Both the position numbers and the translations under genes were made by a program. From Alicyclobacillus sp. (GTDB taxonomy: Bacteria; Bacillota; Bacilli; Alicyclobacillales; Alicyclobacillaceae), in contig JAIMBT010000006.1 in assembly GCA_023511295.1 (NCBI GenBank), positions 62,001 to 126,000 on the forward strand: DNA of 64,000 bases. Direction: 5' to 3'. Under the pieces are notes generated by a model that saw only the letters and a program-made list of their open reading frames with translations, had not been told where the DNA came from and did not search any database. Shown piece by piece: positions 1 through 8,695 of this stretch. The first letter of the stretch is position 1, and each line of letters starts with the position of its first letter.

Positions 1-1472
1 GGGGAGAAATCCTGCGCCTCATCAATCACGACGTGGTCAAACGTTTCCGTGCCGTCCACGCCGAACAGCCGCGTGTGCAGGTACACCAGCGGCGCCAGGT
101 CCTCTGGTTGTACCACCGGCCGCCCCCCGCGCGACTTCGGCTTCGCCGGGCCGCTGACGAGTTGGCGGTACACCGCGTACGCGTCCAACTCAGGCCAACG
201 CTTCGCGTAGGCTCGGTAGCGCGCGCCCGACGACTTCTTCTTGGCGCCACCTCTGTCCTCCGCCTTGACGTCCCGGTAGGCCGTCTCCATCCACCGTTTG
301 ACCCGAGCGAGCACCCGCTCGCGCCGCTTTGCGAGCGGATAGTGTCGGTACTCCTCGAAGAACCAGCGGCGGATGGTCTCCTCATCCAGCACCGCCCCGT
401 CCCACGGTTCAAACGGCCCTTCGGGCACCAGGCCCCGCTCCAAGTCCGCCAGCTGCCGCTCCATGTCTTCCGCGAACGCCAGCGCACCCTGCCCTCGCAC
501 CTGTGCGAACAGCGCGTCCGCGCGGCTTTGCCGGTGGACCGAGAACCAGGTCTCCATCCGATCTGCCGCATCGTCCAACACCACCCGAAACCCGAGTCGC
601 TCCAGCGCCCACTTCGCGAAGGTCGTCTGGCGGATACCGCCGACCCCCAGCTCCGGCAGCACCTCCGATATGTAGTCCACAAACATCGCGTTCGGCGCGA
701 AGATGACCATCCGATCTGTCCGCATACGGTCCTTGTGCTGGTAGAGCAGGTAGGCAATCCGGTGCAGCGCCACGGTGGTCTTCCCGCTTCCGGCCACACC
801 CTGGATGACGATGGCGAGGTTCCGGTCGGCGCGGATGATGCGGTCCTGCTCCGCCTGAATGGTGGAGACGATGTCGCGCAGGCGGTTGTCCTTGTTTTCC
901 GTGAGTCGATACAACAGGAACTCGTCGGTCACATTCAGGTTTTCCCGGCCTTTGACGTAGCTGTCCACCACCCGTTGCAGCTGCCCGCCGCGGATGGCCA
1001 GGTTCCGTTTGCGGTGAACGTCCACCTCGAGCACGCCATCCGGCGCTTCGTAACGCGCGAGCCCCTGGCCGCTGAAAGAGTAGAAGACACTCGCCAGCGG
1101 GGCGCGCCAGTCCAGCACCAGCCGGTCGCCGGTCGCGCTGTCCTCAATCCCGCGCTTTCCGATGTAGTACGGCACCACGTCCACCGAGTCCATGTCCTGG
1201 ATGTCGATTCGTCCGAAGTACGGCTCGGACGCAGCCCGGCGCAAAGCGTCCATCTGCTCTTCCCGCAACAACTCGACAGCCTGTTGCGCCACCTCGTCTG
1301 CCGTCTGCGGTTCGGACGGGTCATCCGTAAACTGCCGCGGTATTCCCTCGAGCCGCCCCAGCATCGCGCGGACCTGGCGGAGCGTCGTTTGCAACCTGTG
1401 CTGTTCTTCAGCAAACGCCGGGTCGCGCTCCGACTCGTCGCGGTTCGGATTCCGTTCGTCCGTTGCGTCCAT
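1..1472 (-). CDS. helD: HelD-type superfamily 1 helicase/ATPase, partial (C-terminus beyond the left edge)
   Basis: Reading from ATG at 1472, 490 residues are present and the frame is still open at base 1. The N-terminal part is charged and probably coiled-coil (residues 1-80). A DWRAPLASVFY block typical of HelD lies near residue 121, Walker A (GVAGSGKTT) near 225-233, and the Walker B/DEAQD motif (VVIDEAQDFS) lies at the window edge. HelD proteins are UvrD-like ATPases that bind RNA polymerase and clear it from DNA during transcription recycling. That role is family knowledge, not shown here. The start is the first in-frame initiation codon after an upstream stop, with a GGGATGGGGGA stretch before it. 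An alternative is a general UvrD/Rep helicase, but the DWRAP block favours HelD. A matching promoter lies upstream. Confidence 0.88.
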   Translation of the reverse strand, partial: MDATDERNPNRDESERDPAFAEEQHRLQTTLRQVRAMLGRLEGIPRQFTDDPSEPQTADEVAQQAVELLREEQMDALRRAASEPYFGRIDIQDMDSVDVVPYYIGKRGIEDSATGDRLVLDWRAPLASVFYSFSGQGLARYEAPDGVLEVDVHRKRNLAIRGGQLQRVVDSYVKGRENLNVTDEFLLYRLTENKDNRLRDIVSTIQAEQDRIIRADRNLAIVIQGVAGSGKTTVALHRIAYLLYQHKDRMRTDRMVIFAPNAMFVDYISEVLPELGVGGIRQTTFAKWALERLGFRVVLDDAADRMETWFSVHRQSRADALFAQVRGQGALAFAEDMERQLADLERGLVPEGPFEPWDGAVLDEETIRRWFFEEYRHYPLAKRRERVLARVKRWMETAYRDVKAEDRGGAKKKSSGARYRAYAKRWPELDAYAVYRQLVSGPAKPKSRGGRPVVQPEDLAPLVYLHTRLFGVDGTETFDHVVIDEAQDFS

Positions 1473-1558
1473 GGGTCGTCCCCCATCCCGTTCGATTCTT
1501 CACCGCCTGTGACCGGCTGGCAACAAAACGCCATCTGCACACCGTGAGAAAGGCTTAT

Positions 1559-1587
1559 ATTTTACTCGATTACCTTAACCTGTGCAA
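1559..1587 (-). promoter_or_regulatory. Sigma-A-type promoter of helD
   Basis: On the minus strand a TTGCAC box (1582-1587) and a TAAAAT box (1559-1564) are separated by exactly 17 bases, about 87 bases upstream of the helD ATG. Spacing and box similarity to TTGACA/TATAAT support it. Confidence 0.6.
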
Positions 1588-1645
1588 CACCTAATTTGGC
1601 ACGGCGCTCGCAGCATCGGGCGTGCCGCCATCCGTCGCGCCGCCC

Positions 1646-1683
1646 ATACAAAAGAGAGCCGAAGGAGGACCCTTCGACTCTCT
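1646..1683 (-). terminator. Intrinsic terminator of the DHA2 exporter gene
   Basis: Arms AGAGAG-CGAAGG (1653-1665) and CCTTCG-CTCTCT (1671-1683) form a 12-bp stem with one mismatch and a 5-base loop. In the minus direction the stem is followed by TTTGTAT. It sits just past the stop codon of the exporter at 1706. Confidence 0.65.
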
Positions 1684-1705
1684 CACCCGCGCTGCGAACG
1701 CGGCA

Positions 1706-3259
1706 TCACGAGCGCTCCGGCGACGGCTTCCACTCCGTTTGCCGTTCCGTCGATCCCGTCGCTGACTCATTCACCTGCGCCTGTTGCGCGAGCACGGTTC
1801 GGTGCCGCGGCAGTACCAGAATGGCGAGGAAGGTCAGCACGGCCGTGACGAGCACCGCGAGGAAAACGTCGTGGATGCTGCTCGCGAGGAGTTTGTGGAC
1901 CTCGTCGGCAATCGCGGCTGGAATGTGCACCGTCGCACCTGGCGTGAGCATCTGCGCCAGGTTGCCGGGCGGCCGTTTGCCACCGAACGCCGACGCCGCG
2001 TGGCGCGCGATAGCCTGGTTGAACAGTGTCCCGTACACCGCAATGCCGATGGTCTGCCCGAGGGAGCGCATGAACGTGTTCGACGCGGTCGCCGCGCCGC
2101 GCTTTTGCCAGGGAACGGAGGATTGAATCAAGACCGTAAACGGCGTCATGGAGAAGCCCATACCCATCCCGATGACCACCATGATGACAACCAGGAACCA
2201 GTACGGACTGCTCGCCTGAACGGTTGCGAGCCAGGCGCAGCCTGCCATCAGGAAGACGCCGCCGAGGACGGACATGAACTTCGACCCGACTTTGTACATC
2301 AGACGGCCGCACAGCGTCGCCGCCACCGGCCAACCGATGGACATCGGCATCAGGGTGAGGCCGGAACCGGTGGCACTGTGCCCGAGGACTGTCTGAATCC
2401 ACATCGGCAGGTACACGTTCGACGCGATGAGCGCACCGCTCGCCAGGAGGCTGGCGAGGTTCGATACGCTGATGATGCGAATGCGAAAGAGGCCGAGCGG
2501 GAGCATCGGCTCCGCGAATTTCGCCTCCACCAGCAGGAACAGCGCGAGCGCGACCGCTGCCACTGCGAACAGCCCGAGCGTCGTCGCGGACGACCACGCG
2601 TATTTCTGGCCACCGTTCAGCAGGGCGTACAGCAAGCTCGACATGGAGACGGTGAACAGCGCCGCACCCAGGTAGTCAATCCGGTGCGACCTGCGCTCGA
2701 AGCGCTCGTGCAAGCCAATCCAAACCAGGATTAAGGTGATGATGCCGATGGGCACGTTGATGTAGAAGATCCATCGCCAACTCGAGTAGTCCACGAAGAA
2801 ACCGCCGACCAGCGGCCCGAGAATGCCGGCAATCCCCCAGACTGAGCTGAACAGACCCTGCATCTTGGCCCGTTGCTCACCTGGGTAGAGGTCCCCGATG
2901 ATGGTGAACGTGATGGGCATCACGGCGCCCGCGCCGACCCCCTGCAGGGCGCGGAACCAGATTAACTGCATCATGGTGTGTGACGCGCCGGAAAGCATGG
3001 AGCCAAGCAGAAACAGGATGACGCCGATGGAGAAGATGATCTTTCGGCCAAAGAGGTCGGCCAACTTCCCGTAGATGGGTGTGGTCACAGAGGTCGTCAA
3101 CGTGTAGATGGCGAACACCCAACTCATCAACTGGATGCCACTCAAGTCCCCGACGATGCGCGGCATGGCCGTGCTGACGACCGTCACGTCAATGGCCACC
3201 AAGAGGATGGCGACCATCATGGCCACCGTCACCATCGGCCGATTCGTATGTCGATGCAT
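1706..3259 (-). CDS. DHA2 (EmrB/QacA-type) major facilitator drug exporter
   Basis: The 517-residue membrane protein has about 14 predicted transmembrane segments, the number typical of DHA2 proton-drug antiporters. Motif A appears as GKLADLFGRK in the loop after TM2, motif C as GPLVGGFF in TM5, and an SSWRWIFYINVP stretch typical of the EmrB group follows. The start is ATG 3259 with GGGGGAGT five bases upstream; an in-frame upstream extension has no family resemblance. It probably expels amphipathic toxic compounds at the cytoplasmic membrane. No adjacent TetR/MarR regulator is present, so control is not evident. The gene is monocistronic, with its own promoter and terminator. The substrate cannot be inferred from sequence. 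Confidence 0.9.
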   Translation of the reverse strand: MHRHTNRPMVTVAMMVAILLVAIDVTVVSTAMPRIVGDLSGIQLMSWVFAIYTLTTSVTTPIYGKLADLFGRKIIFSIGVILFLLGSMLSGASHTMMQLIWFRALQGVGAGAVMPITFTIIGDLYPGEQRAKMQGLFSSVWGIAGILGPLVGGFFVDYSSWRWIFYINVPIGIITLILVWIGLHERFERRSHRIDYLGAALFTVSMSSLLYALLNGGQKYAWSSATTLGLFAVAAVALALFLLVEAKFAEPMLPLGLFRIRIISVSNLASLLASGALIASNVYLPMWIQTVLGHSATGSGLTLMPMSIGWPVAATLCGRLMYKVGSKFMSVLGGVFLMAGCAWLATVQASSPYWFLVVIMVVIGMGMGFSMTPFTVLIQSSVPWQKRGAATASNTFMRSLGQTIGIAVYGTLFNQAIARHAASAFGGKRPPGNLAQMLTPGATVHIPAAIADEVHKLLASSIHDVFLAVLVTAVLTFLAILVLPRHRTVLAQQAQVNESATGSTERQTEWKPSPERS

Positions 3260-3302
3260 TGGACTCCCCCCAGTCCCAGACGCGGATGAAACGCAAGAAT
3301 CC

Positions 3303-3330
3303 ATTATACCCCAAACGCCAATTTTGTCAC
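3303..3330 (-). promoter_or_regulatory. Promoter of the DHA2 exporter gene
   Basis: On the minus strand GTGACA (3325-3330) and a perfect TATAAT (3303-3308) are 16 bases apart, about 40 bases upstream of the start codon. The -10 is strong and the -35 matches at five of six positions. Confidence 0.65.
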
Positions 3331-3495
3331 CAGGGCAGATGGTCCACCCTCGGCCGAACCGCCCTCGAACAAGGGCGAATCTGACCCCGCGCGAGCTGGA
3401 TGGCGCCGTTCGGGCGAAGCTCGGGAGCATCCCCCCACACGGCGCGCTGCCCGTCCGCCCACTTCCGTGGACGGACACCTGGGAACTGGCTGAGC

Positions 3496-5313
3496 CTACT
3501 TGGAGCATCCCTGCTCTAACGCATCAATCAGACGGCCGACGAAGGCGACGGCTTCGCGGTACGGCTCCGGAGACGCCATGTCCAGGCCGACCATGGCGAA
3601 CAAATCGAGCGCCGATTGGCTGCCCCCCGCCTGGAGCGCCTCCAGCCACGGTTTCAGCACAGCGTCTCCCTCTTCGAGGATGCGGCGCGAAATGACCGTG
3701 GAGCCGACCAGGCCGACGGCGTAGGTGTACGAGTAGATGCCGCTGTAGTAGTGCCCTTGCCGCATCCAGTAGAGGTCGGCGCTCTCGTCGAGGACCACGT
3801 CGTCTCCCCAGAAGTCGGCCAGAACCTGCCTCGACGTCGACCGGATGACGCTGGTGGACAAGGGCTCGCCCGCGTCTGCGGCCGTGTACAGACGGCGCAG
3901 AATCTCCGCCTCCAGGTGGTGCGTCACGAAGTTGTGGTGGTACGTGAACAACTGGAGCATCGTCAACTTGCGTTGAAAGGCCAGATCTTCCGCCGTCGCA
4001 CGCAGGTGCCGGATGATGAAGTGCTCCATCAAGGTCGACGGCGTCTCGGAGAACAGTTGCGACATGCGTGCGTTGACCGGTTCCTGATGGGTGAACATCA
4101 GGCGCTCGTGCACGGCGTGGCCGAGTTCGTGACCGAGGATGAGCACATCGTACAGTTGACCGCCGTACGGCGCAAAGACGAACGGGTGGGCGTACGTGGG
4201 GGCTGCGAAGGCGCCGTTCGCCTGACCACGGTTGCGGGCGCGGTAGATCCACCGCTCGGCGAAGGCCCGGTTGAGGATGTCCGCATACGCGCTGCCGAGC
4301 GGTGCCGCCGCCGCCGTGATGATTTCCCGCGCATCGGAGAACGGCAGTGGATCTCCCTGGAGCGATTCGAGCGGCGCCTTCACGTCCGCGAGCCGGGTCT
4401 CGGCCAATCCCAGCACCCGCTGGCGCAACCGGGCGTAGCGGCGCATGTGCGCGGCGAGGTCGGTGCCGAGGATATCCTGCACCATGAAGTAATGCGCGGG
4501 TGGGACGCCATTTCCCATGAAGTGCGCACCGGTCTCGTTTTGCAGCATGTCAAACACGGAATCGTACCCGCGCATACGGGCCAGCGCGACGTCGCGTTGG
4601 ATATGACCGGCGAGCGCCGTGGCGAGGGTGTGCTGATGCGGGCGAAGACCGTCGTTCAGCGCTTCGTACGCGCGCCGACGCAACGGCGTGTCTGTGGACA
4701 CTTCGATGTTCGTCATCAGGTAGAACGGAGTGACAGGGACCTCCTCGCCCTTGCTGTCCTCCACCGGTGCAAACTGCATCTCCGCGGCGCTGACGACGCC
4801 ATAAATGCTGGATGGCAGGTTGAACACCGAGGACAGTTGGGCGAGGGCAGATTCCACGTCCTCCCCCAGCCGGTGCTGCGCCTCTCCCGCCAGCTCGGCG
4901 AGCAGAAGACCGTACCGAGCGAGCTGCGGTTCCTCCGCGAATGCGTGCAGCCGGTCCGCACCGAGCCGCACGAGGCGCCCCCGAAGGTCTCCGAGAACCT
5001 GCTCCAGTTTCGACGAGAACGCCTGAAACCGGCCCATCCGCGCCTGGTTATCCGGATTCGCGCCGTCTTCCGCGAACGACAACATCGCGTACGCGCCGAG
5101 ATCTGCGCCAAGTCGCATCAGCGCGTTCATCGCCTCAAAGACGGCCACCACAGCTGTCGCTGTCGCGAGGTCTGACGGGACCGCCGCAGCGACCTCTGCA
5201 AGCTGGGCCTCGGCCCGCATCAGCGCATCGCGGTATGCCGCGTCATCTGGGAATAGGTCCGACAGGTTCCACGTCTGGTCGACTGCAATCTCCGCTCTGC
5301 TCGGCAGGGCCAT
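3496..5313 (-). CDS. pepF: Oligoendopeptidase F (M3 metallopeptidase)
   Basis: The 605-residue cytosolic zinc peptidase is close to the usual ~600 residues of PepF. The zinc site HELGH lies at residues 395-399, followed about 25 residues later by an ETPSTLMEH stretch containing the third metal ligand. The N-terminal WNLSDLFPDD sequence is a typical PepF start. M3 enzymes degrade oligopeptides of roughly 5-15 residues inside the cell. ATG 5313 is preceded by GGAGGAG at good distance; a longer in-frame upstream reading is low-complexity and not family-like. The gene stands alone between the exporter and the AarF/UbiB gene, both on the same strand. No signal peptide is present. Confidence 0.93.
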   Translation of the reverse strand: MALPSRAEIAVDQTWNLSDLFPDDAAYRDALMRAEAQLAEVAAAVPSDLATATAVVAVFEAMNALMRLGADLGAYAMLSFAEDGANPDNQARMGRFQAFSSKLEQVLGDLRGRLVRLGADRLHAFAEEPQLARYGLLLAELAGEAQHRLGEDVESALAQLSSVFNLPSSIYGVVSAAEMQFAPVEDSKGEEVPVTPFYLMTNIEVSTDTPLRRRAYEALNDGLRPHQHTLATALAGHIQRDVALARMRGYDSVFDMLQNETGAHFMGNGVPPAHYFMVQDILGTDLAAHMRRYARLRQRVLGLAETRLADVKAPLESLQGDPLPFSDAREIITAAAAPLGSAYADILNRAFAERWIYRARNRGQANGAFAAPTYAHPFVFAPYGGQLYDVLILGHELGHAVHERLMFTHQEPVNARMSQLFSETPSTLMEHFIIRHLRATAEDLAFQRKLTMLQLFTYHHNFVTHHLEAEILRRLYTAADAGEPLSTSVIRSTSRQVLADFWGDDVVLDESADLYWMRQGHYYSGIYSYTYAVGLVGSTVISRRILEEGDAVLKPWLEALQAGGSQSALDLFAMVGLDMASPEPYREAVAFVGRLIDALEQGCSK

Positions 5314-5515
5314 CGTTCCATCTCCTCCATCCGCCGTGGCCGGCGTTGCGCGGGGTGGGCGGAACACCGGACGGCCGTTCGCGATGCTCCCTATCATCCC
5401 ACAATTTTGACAAGGTGTGCAAGTCGGCGAACGGGGCTGTACGATGGCGGCCGAGCTGGCGGGTACGCGGGACCTGCCCCGACCCGCCGCATCTGTGAAA
5501 CGGCTCCATCCGCCC

Positions 5516-7207
5516 CTAGGGCCGGCCGGAGCGCGCAATCGACCAGATGATCACCAGCACAAGGAACGCCCCAGCGCCGAGGGCGACATCGTTCATCGGC
5601 ATCGACCACAGGGCGTTCGGGGACTTTGCGAGGGCGGAGGCGACCATCAGCCCGGATAGGAAGATGCTCAGCGCGAGCAGCAGAATGGTCAATGAGATGC
5701 GGTTCGCGATGCGCGTGAGCTGGCGCAGCGCGCCGTCCGCCGACGACAGGTCGAGCGCCAGTTTGACCCGTCCGCGCTGAACCGTCCGCAGCACAGAGCG
5801 AACCAGCTGCGGCAGGTCCATCAACATATCGAGGGCCTCGAGCGCAGACTTCGCCGTCTGCCGCGTGACGTTCCGCGGATGGAGCTTGTCCCGCAGCAAC
5901 TGGCGCCCGAACGGCTCAGCGATGTCGAGCATGCGAAAGTCCGGGGCCAGCTGCTCGACCACCCCTTCGAGGGTCATGAGCGTCTTACCGACCAGCGTCA
6001 GGTCGGGTGGGATGAGAATGCGGTGGCGGTACGCCACGGAGAACAAGTCTCCGGTTGCCTCGGCGAGGCGGATGTCGTGGAAGGAACTCTCGTAGTACTT
6101 GTCCCGCAGGGCATCGACGTCCCGGCGCAGGCGCTGCGCGTCCACGTCGTCCGGCACGACGCCCATCCGGTACAAGGTGCGCAGGATGGCGTCGCTGTCG
6201 CGGCGCATCAGGCCAATCACGAGACCCGCAAGGTGGCGCTGGAGCTCCGGCGTCAAGTGCCCCACCATGCCGAAGTCCATCATCGCCAGTTCCCCCGAGG
6301 GCAGGGCTGCAAGGTTGCCGGGATGCGGGTCGGCGTGAAAGACGCCGTGGCGTAGCATCTCCGAGAGCACCGCTTCCACCGCCCGCTCGGCGAGGCGCTT
6401 CGGGTCGTGCCCCGCGGCCCGCAGGGCTTCGGTCTGCGTGAGCTTCACCCCGTCCAGAAATTCCATCACCAGCACCTTGGTGCTGGTCCACTCCCAGATG
6501 ACGCGGGGGATGCGAATGCCGGTGTCGTCCTTGTGGCAGGCGCGAATGCGGTCGGCGTTGCGGCCCTCGCTCTGGTAGTCGAGCTCGCGCAGCAGCGTCG
6601 TGCGGAGTTCCTCCACGATATCCGTCACGCGGTACATCTGGGCCCAGTCAAAGCGGCGTTCCGCCATCCCCGCTAAGTCGGCCAAGATCTCCAAGTCCAC
6701 CCGGATACGCCGCTCCATCCCCGGCCGCTGCACCTTCACGGCGACAATCTCGCCCGTGTGCAGGGTGCCGCGATGCACCTGGCCGATGGACGCGCTGCCG
6801 ACGGGGACCGGATGGAGCGACGCGAACACGTCCTCCACCGTACACCCGAGCTCTGCCTCCAGCACCGCCTTCACCTGCTCGAGCGATTGCGGTGCCACGT
6901 CGTCCTGGAGCTTCGCGAGTTCGTCCACCAGTTCCTTTGGCAGCAAGTCTCTCCGCACACTCGCCAACTGGCCAAGCTTCACGAATGTCGGCCCCAGCGC
7001 TTCCAACACAGAGCGAATTCGCTCCGGCGTCGTGAGCGCCGTGCCATCACCTTTGGTGAGGTGCAGCCAGCGAAGCGGAAGGTGCAACAGGTCCGTCAGG
7101 CCGAGCTCCGAAATGAACCAACCGAAGCCGTTTGCGACCAAGATCTGTGCCACCTCGCGGTACCGCTTCAGATGTCGAATCCGCCTCCCAATCACCGGAC
7201 CTGCCAC
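5516..7207 (-). CDS. AarF/UbiB (ABC1) atypical protein-kinase-like ATPase
   Basis: The 563-residue protein shows the UbiB-family signatures in order: an N-terminal KxGQ element (FVKLGQLASVR), an invariant lysine motif (AVKVQRPG), the HADPHPGN catalytic-loop equivalent, DFG in AMMDFGMVG, and two hydrophobic C-terminal helices that anchor the protein in the membrane. Family members have ATPase activity and support biosynthesis or transport of isoprenoid lipids such as quinones. A menaquinone-using Gram-positive would need it for a related but undefined role. GTG 7207 was chosen because GGAGGAG lies 8 bases upstream; another GTG at 7213 is too close to it. A divergent APH-fold gene starts 112 bases away. 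Confidence 0.88.
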   Translation of the reverse strand: MAGPVIGRRIRHLKRYREVAQILVANGFGWFISELGLTDLLHLPLRWLHLTKGDGTALTTPERIRSVLEALGPTFVKLGQLASVRRDLLPKELVDELAKLQDDVAPQSLEQVKAVLEAELGCTVEDVFASLHPVPVGSASIGQVHRGTLHTGEIVAVKVQRPGMERRIRVDLEILADLAGMAERRFDWAQMYRVTDIVEELRTTLLRELDYQSEGRNADRIRACHKDDTGIRIPRVIWEWTSTKVLVMEFLDGVKLTQTEALRAAGHDPKRLAERAVEAVLSEMLRHGVFHADPHPGNLAALPSGELAMMDFGMVGHLTPELQRHLAGLVIGLMRRDSDAILRTLYRMGVVPDDVDAQRLRRDVDALRDKYYESSFHDIRLAEATGDLFSVAYRHRILIPPDLTLVGKTLMTLEGVVEQLAPDFRMLDIAEPFGRQLLRDKLHPRNVTRQTAKSALEALDMLMDLPQLVRSVLRTVQRGRVKLALDLSSADGALRQLTRIANRISLTILLLALSIFLSGLMVASALAKSPNALWSMPMNDVALGAGAFLVLVIIWSIARSGRP

Positions 7208-7319
7208 GTTCACCCCTCCTCCCCACGAATGCCGCACGTGGCACCAGGAACGCGCCGCCGATGGGTCCCGCTGCGGACGGCCGTGTGGTAGACTGTGCGC
7301 GATAAGGAGGGCGCACACT

Positions 7320-8234
7320 GTGGCCGACGCGAAGGATTGGAACCTGCAGCCGCTGTTTCCTGAACCCATCCTTGAACAGCACCTGTTCCCGGACGTCCAT
7401 CCCGGTCAGGCGAGTTACGTGTGGCGCGTGACCACCGCCCGGGAGCGGCGCATCGTCCGCACCAGCCGCCTGACCGCTGCGCCGGAGGACGCCTTTTGGG
7501 TGGGCTGCCGCGAGCTGTTCGGCGTGCAGCCGTGTAACTTTCTCGATATGTACGACATCAACGCGACCCTGCGGTCCCGAACTTCCTTGCCCATCCCGTT
7601 CGTGGTTCGAGCGGCCTCCCTGCACGGCAGGTCCCTGCTGGTGGTCGAAGAACTCCCTGGTCGCGGGCTCGTGGCTTTCAACGACCTCCCGGTGGACGCC
7701 GCCGCCCAGCTCGGGTGCGGCATCGCCGAGATCCACGGCGCGACGCGCGACGCGTACGGCGACTTTCCAGGACGAACCGCTCACCCGCTGCGGCGGTTCG
7801 GGGCGCACATGGCTTCTGTCATGGAACACCTGTTGAACCGATTCTACCATGATTCCCCCGAATTCCAGCGCGACGCGCCGCGGTGGATGGAAGCGGCGGC
7901 TACGTTGCCCGCGCCCGCCTGCGCGGTACCCATCCTGCTCGACATGGACCCGACGCAGTTCTTGACGGACGGCGAACGGTTGACCGGTTTGGTCGACACC
8001 GAACTGTACGCGTACGGGCCCGCAGCGTACGACCTCATCGCCCTCGAGCCTCTACTCGACCGGCCGCACGCAGCGGCCTTCGCACGCGGGTACCAAACCG
8101 TCCGGCCGATGCCCGACCTGCGGCCGGTTCGTCCGGTGTACCGGTTCCTACAGCGATTGATGGAGCTACAGGGCCCCGTCCCCCTCGACGCTTGGATGCG
8201 CGCACCGGCGTGGTTCGACGCGGTGTCCGCCTAA
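7320..8234 (+). CDS. APH-fold (aminoglycoside-phosphotransferase-like) protein, degenerate catalytic loop
   Basis: The 304-residue protein has an APH-like C-terminal pattern: LLDMDPTQFL in place of the HGDxHxxN loop and GLVDTELYAYGPAAYDL in place of the IDWE/DFG segment. The canonical His and Asn are changed while the aspartates remain, so activity may be altered. Family members phosphorylate small molecules or act as spore and cell-wall associated kinases. The substrate here is unknown. GTG 7320 follows AAGGAGG by 10 bases. It is divergent from the AarF/UbiB gene, another kinase-fold protein, and a small hypothetical gene follows on the same strand. Confidence 0.6.
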   Translation: MADAKDWNLQPLFPEPILEQHLFPDVHPGQASYVWRVTTARERRIVRTSRLTAAPEDAFWVGCRELFGVQPCNFLDMYDINATLRSRTSLPIPFVVRAASLHGRSLLVVEELPGRGLVAFNDLPVDAAAQLGCGIAEIHGATRDAYGDFPGRTAHPLRRFGAHMASVMEHLLNRFYHDSPEFQRDAPRWMEAAATLPAPACAVPILLDMDPTQFLTDGERLTGLVDTELYAYGPAAYDLIALEPLLDRPHAAAFARGYQTVRPMPDLRPVRPVYRFLQRLMELQGPVPLDAWMRAPAWFDAVSA

Positions 8235-8312
8235 CACGCTCCTCTGCGCCCCGGTGGACAGGCAAACCCCGCCCCTTCTGGGATATACATGAAGGAGACA
8301 GGAGGGGAGGGG

Positions 8313-8633
8313 TTGCAGGTGCGGGTCAAGGCGTACGACTTTCAGGCCTTCTGCCGCGGTGAGTTGGTTCAGGTGTGGCCGCGACCGTGGCTGAACCGGA
8401 TCAGCCGATGGTTTGAGGCGCCGGTTTGGGACGCGGGCGGGCAGCCGATGCGCGCGATTGTCCTGCCCGGGTTCACGTACCTATGGTACGCCTACGAAGA
8501 AACGGGGGACGAACCAGGAGAACCAGCGCCGCCCGACCGGCGGGTGCCAAATCTCGCCCAGCGGCAGGCGCCGTCCGCTCCTTTGAGCGGGACGTCATGC
8601 CAGCCCGTCGACACGGCGACGAACTACGGGTGA
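8313..8633 (+). CDS. Small hypothetical protein
   Basis: This is an unrecognised soluble protein of about 106 residues. The first 60 residues, rich in tryptophan and aromatics (LVQVWPRPWLNRISRWF, ending near FTYLWYAYEE), look folded. The C-terminal half is proline-rich and probably disordered. A TTG start at 8313 lies 7 bases after AGGAGG; GTG 8319 and ATG 8289 are in-frame alternatives. It follows the APH-fold gene by 78 bases and may be cotranscribed with it. A long stem-loop lies immediately after the stop. Confidence 0.5.
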   Translation: MQVRVKAYDFQAFCRGELVQVWPRPWLNRISRWFEAPVWDAGGQPMRAIVLPGFTYLWYAYEETGDEPGEPAPPDRRVPNLAQRQAPSAPLSGTSCQPVDTATNYG

Positions 8634-8640
8634 CGGCTGT

Positions 8641-8672
8641 CGGCCGGGACCCATACCAATGGATCCCGGCCG
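8641..8672. terminator. Bidirectional stem-loop between convergent genes
   Basis: Arms CGGCCGGGACCC and GGATCCCGGCCG around a short loop form a near-perfect 11-12 bp GC-rich stem between two converging coding regions. There is no clear T-run, so its role in termination is inferred from position and stability. Confidence 0.5.
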
Positions 8673-8695
8673 TGCTCGGCGTCCATCACGGCCCG

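Noticed and set aside
33-1547. Long plus-strand open frame of 504 codons across the left edge
   Set aside because: It is the shadow of the minus-strand HelD gene, whose Walker A and DEAQD motifs and promoter are clear. The plus-strand translation is Arg/Pro/Val-rich with no family motifs.
5396-5440. Promoter for pepF at the TTGTCA and TGATAG boxes
   Set aside because: The spacing is only 11 bases, far from the 16-18 needed.
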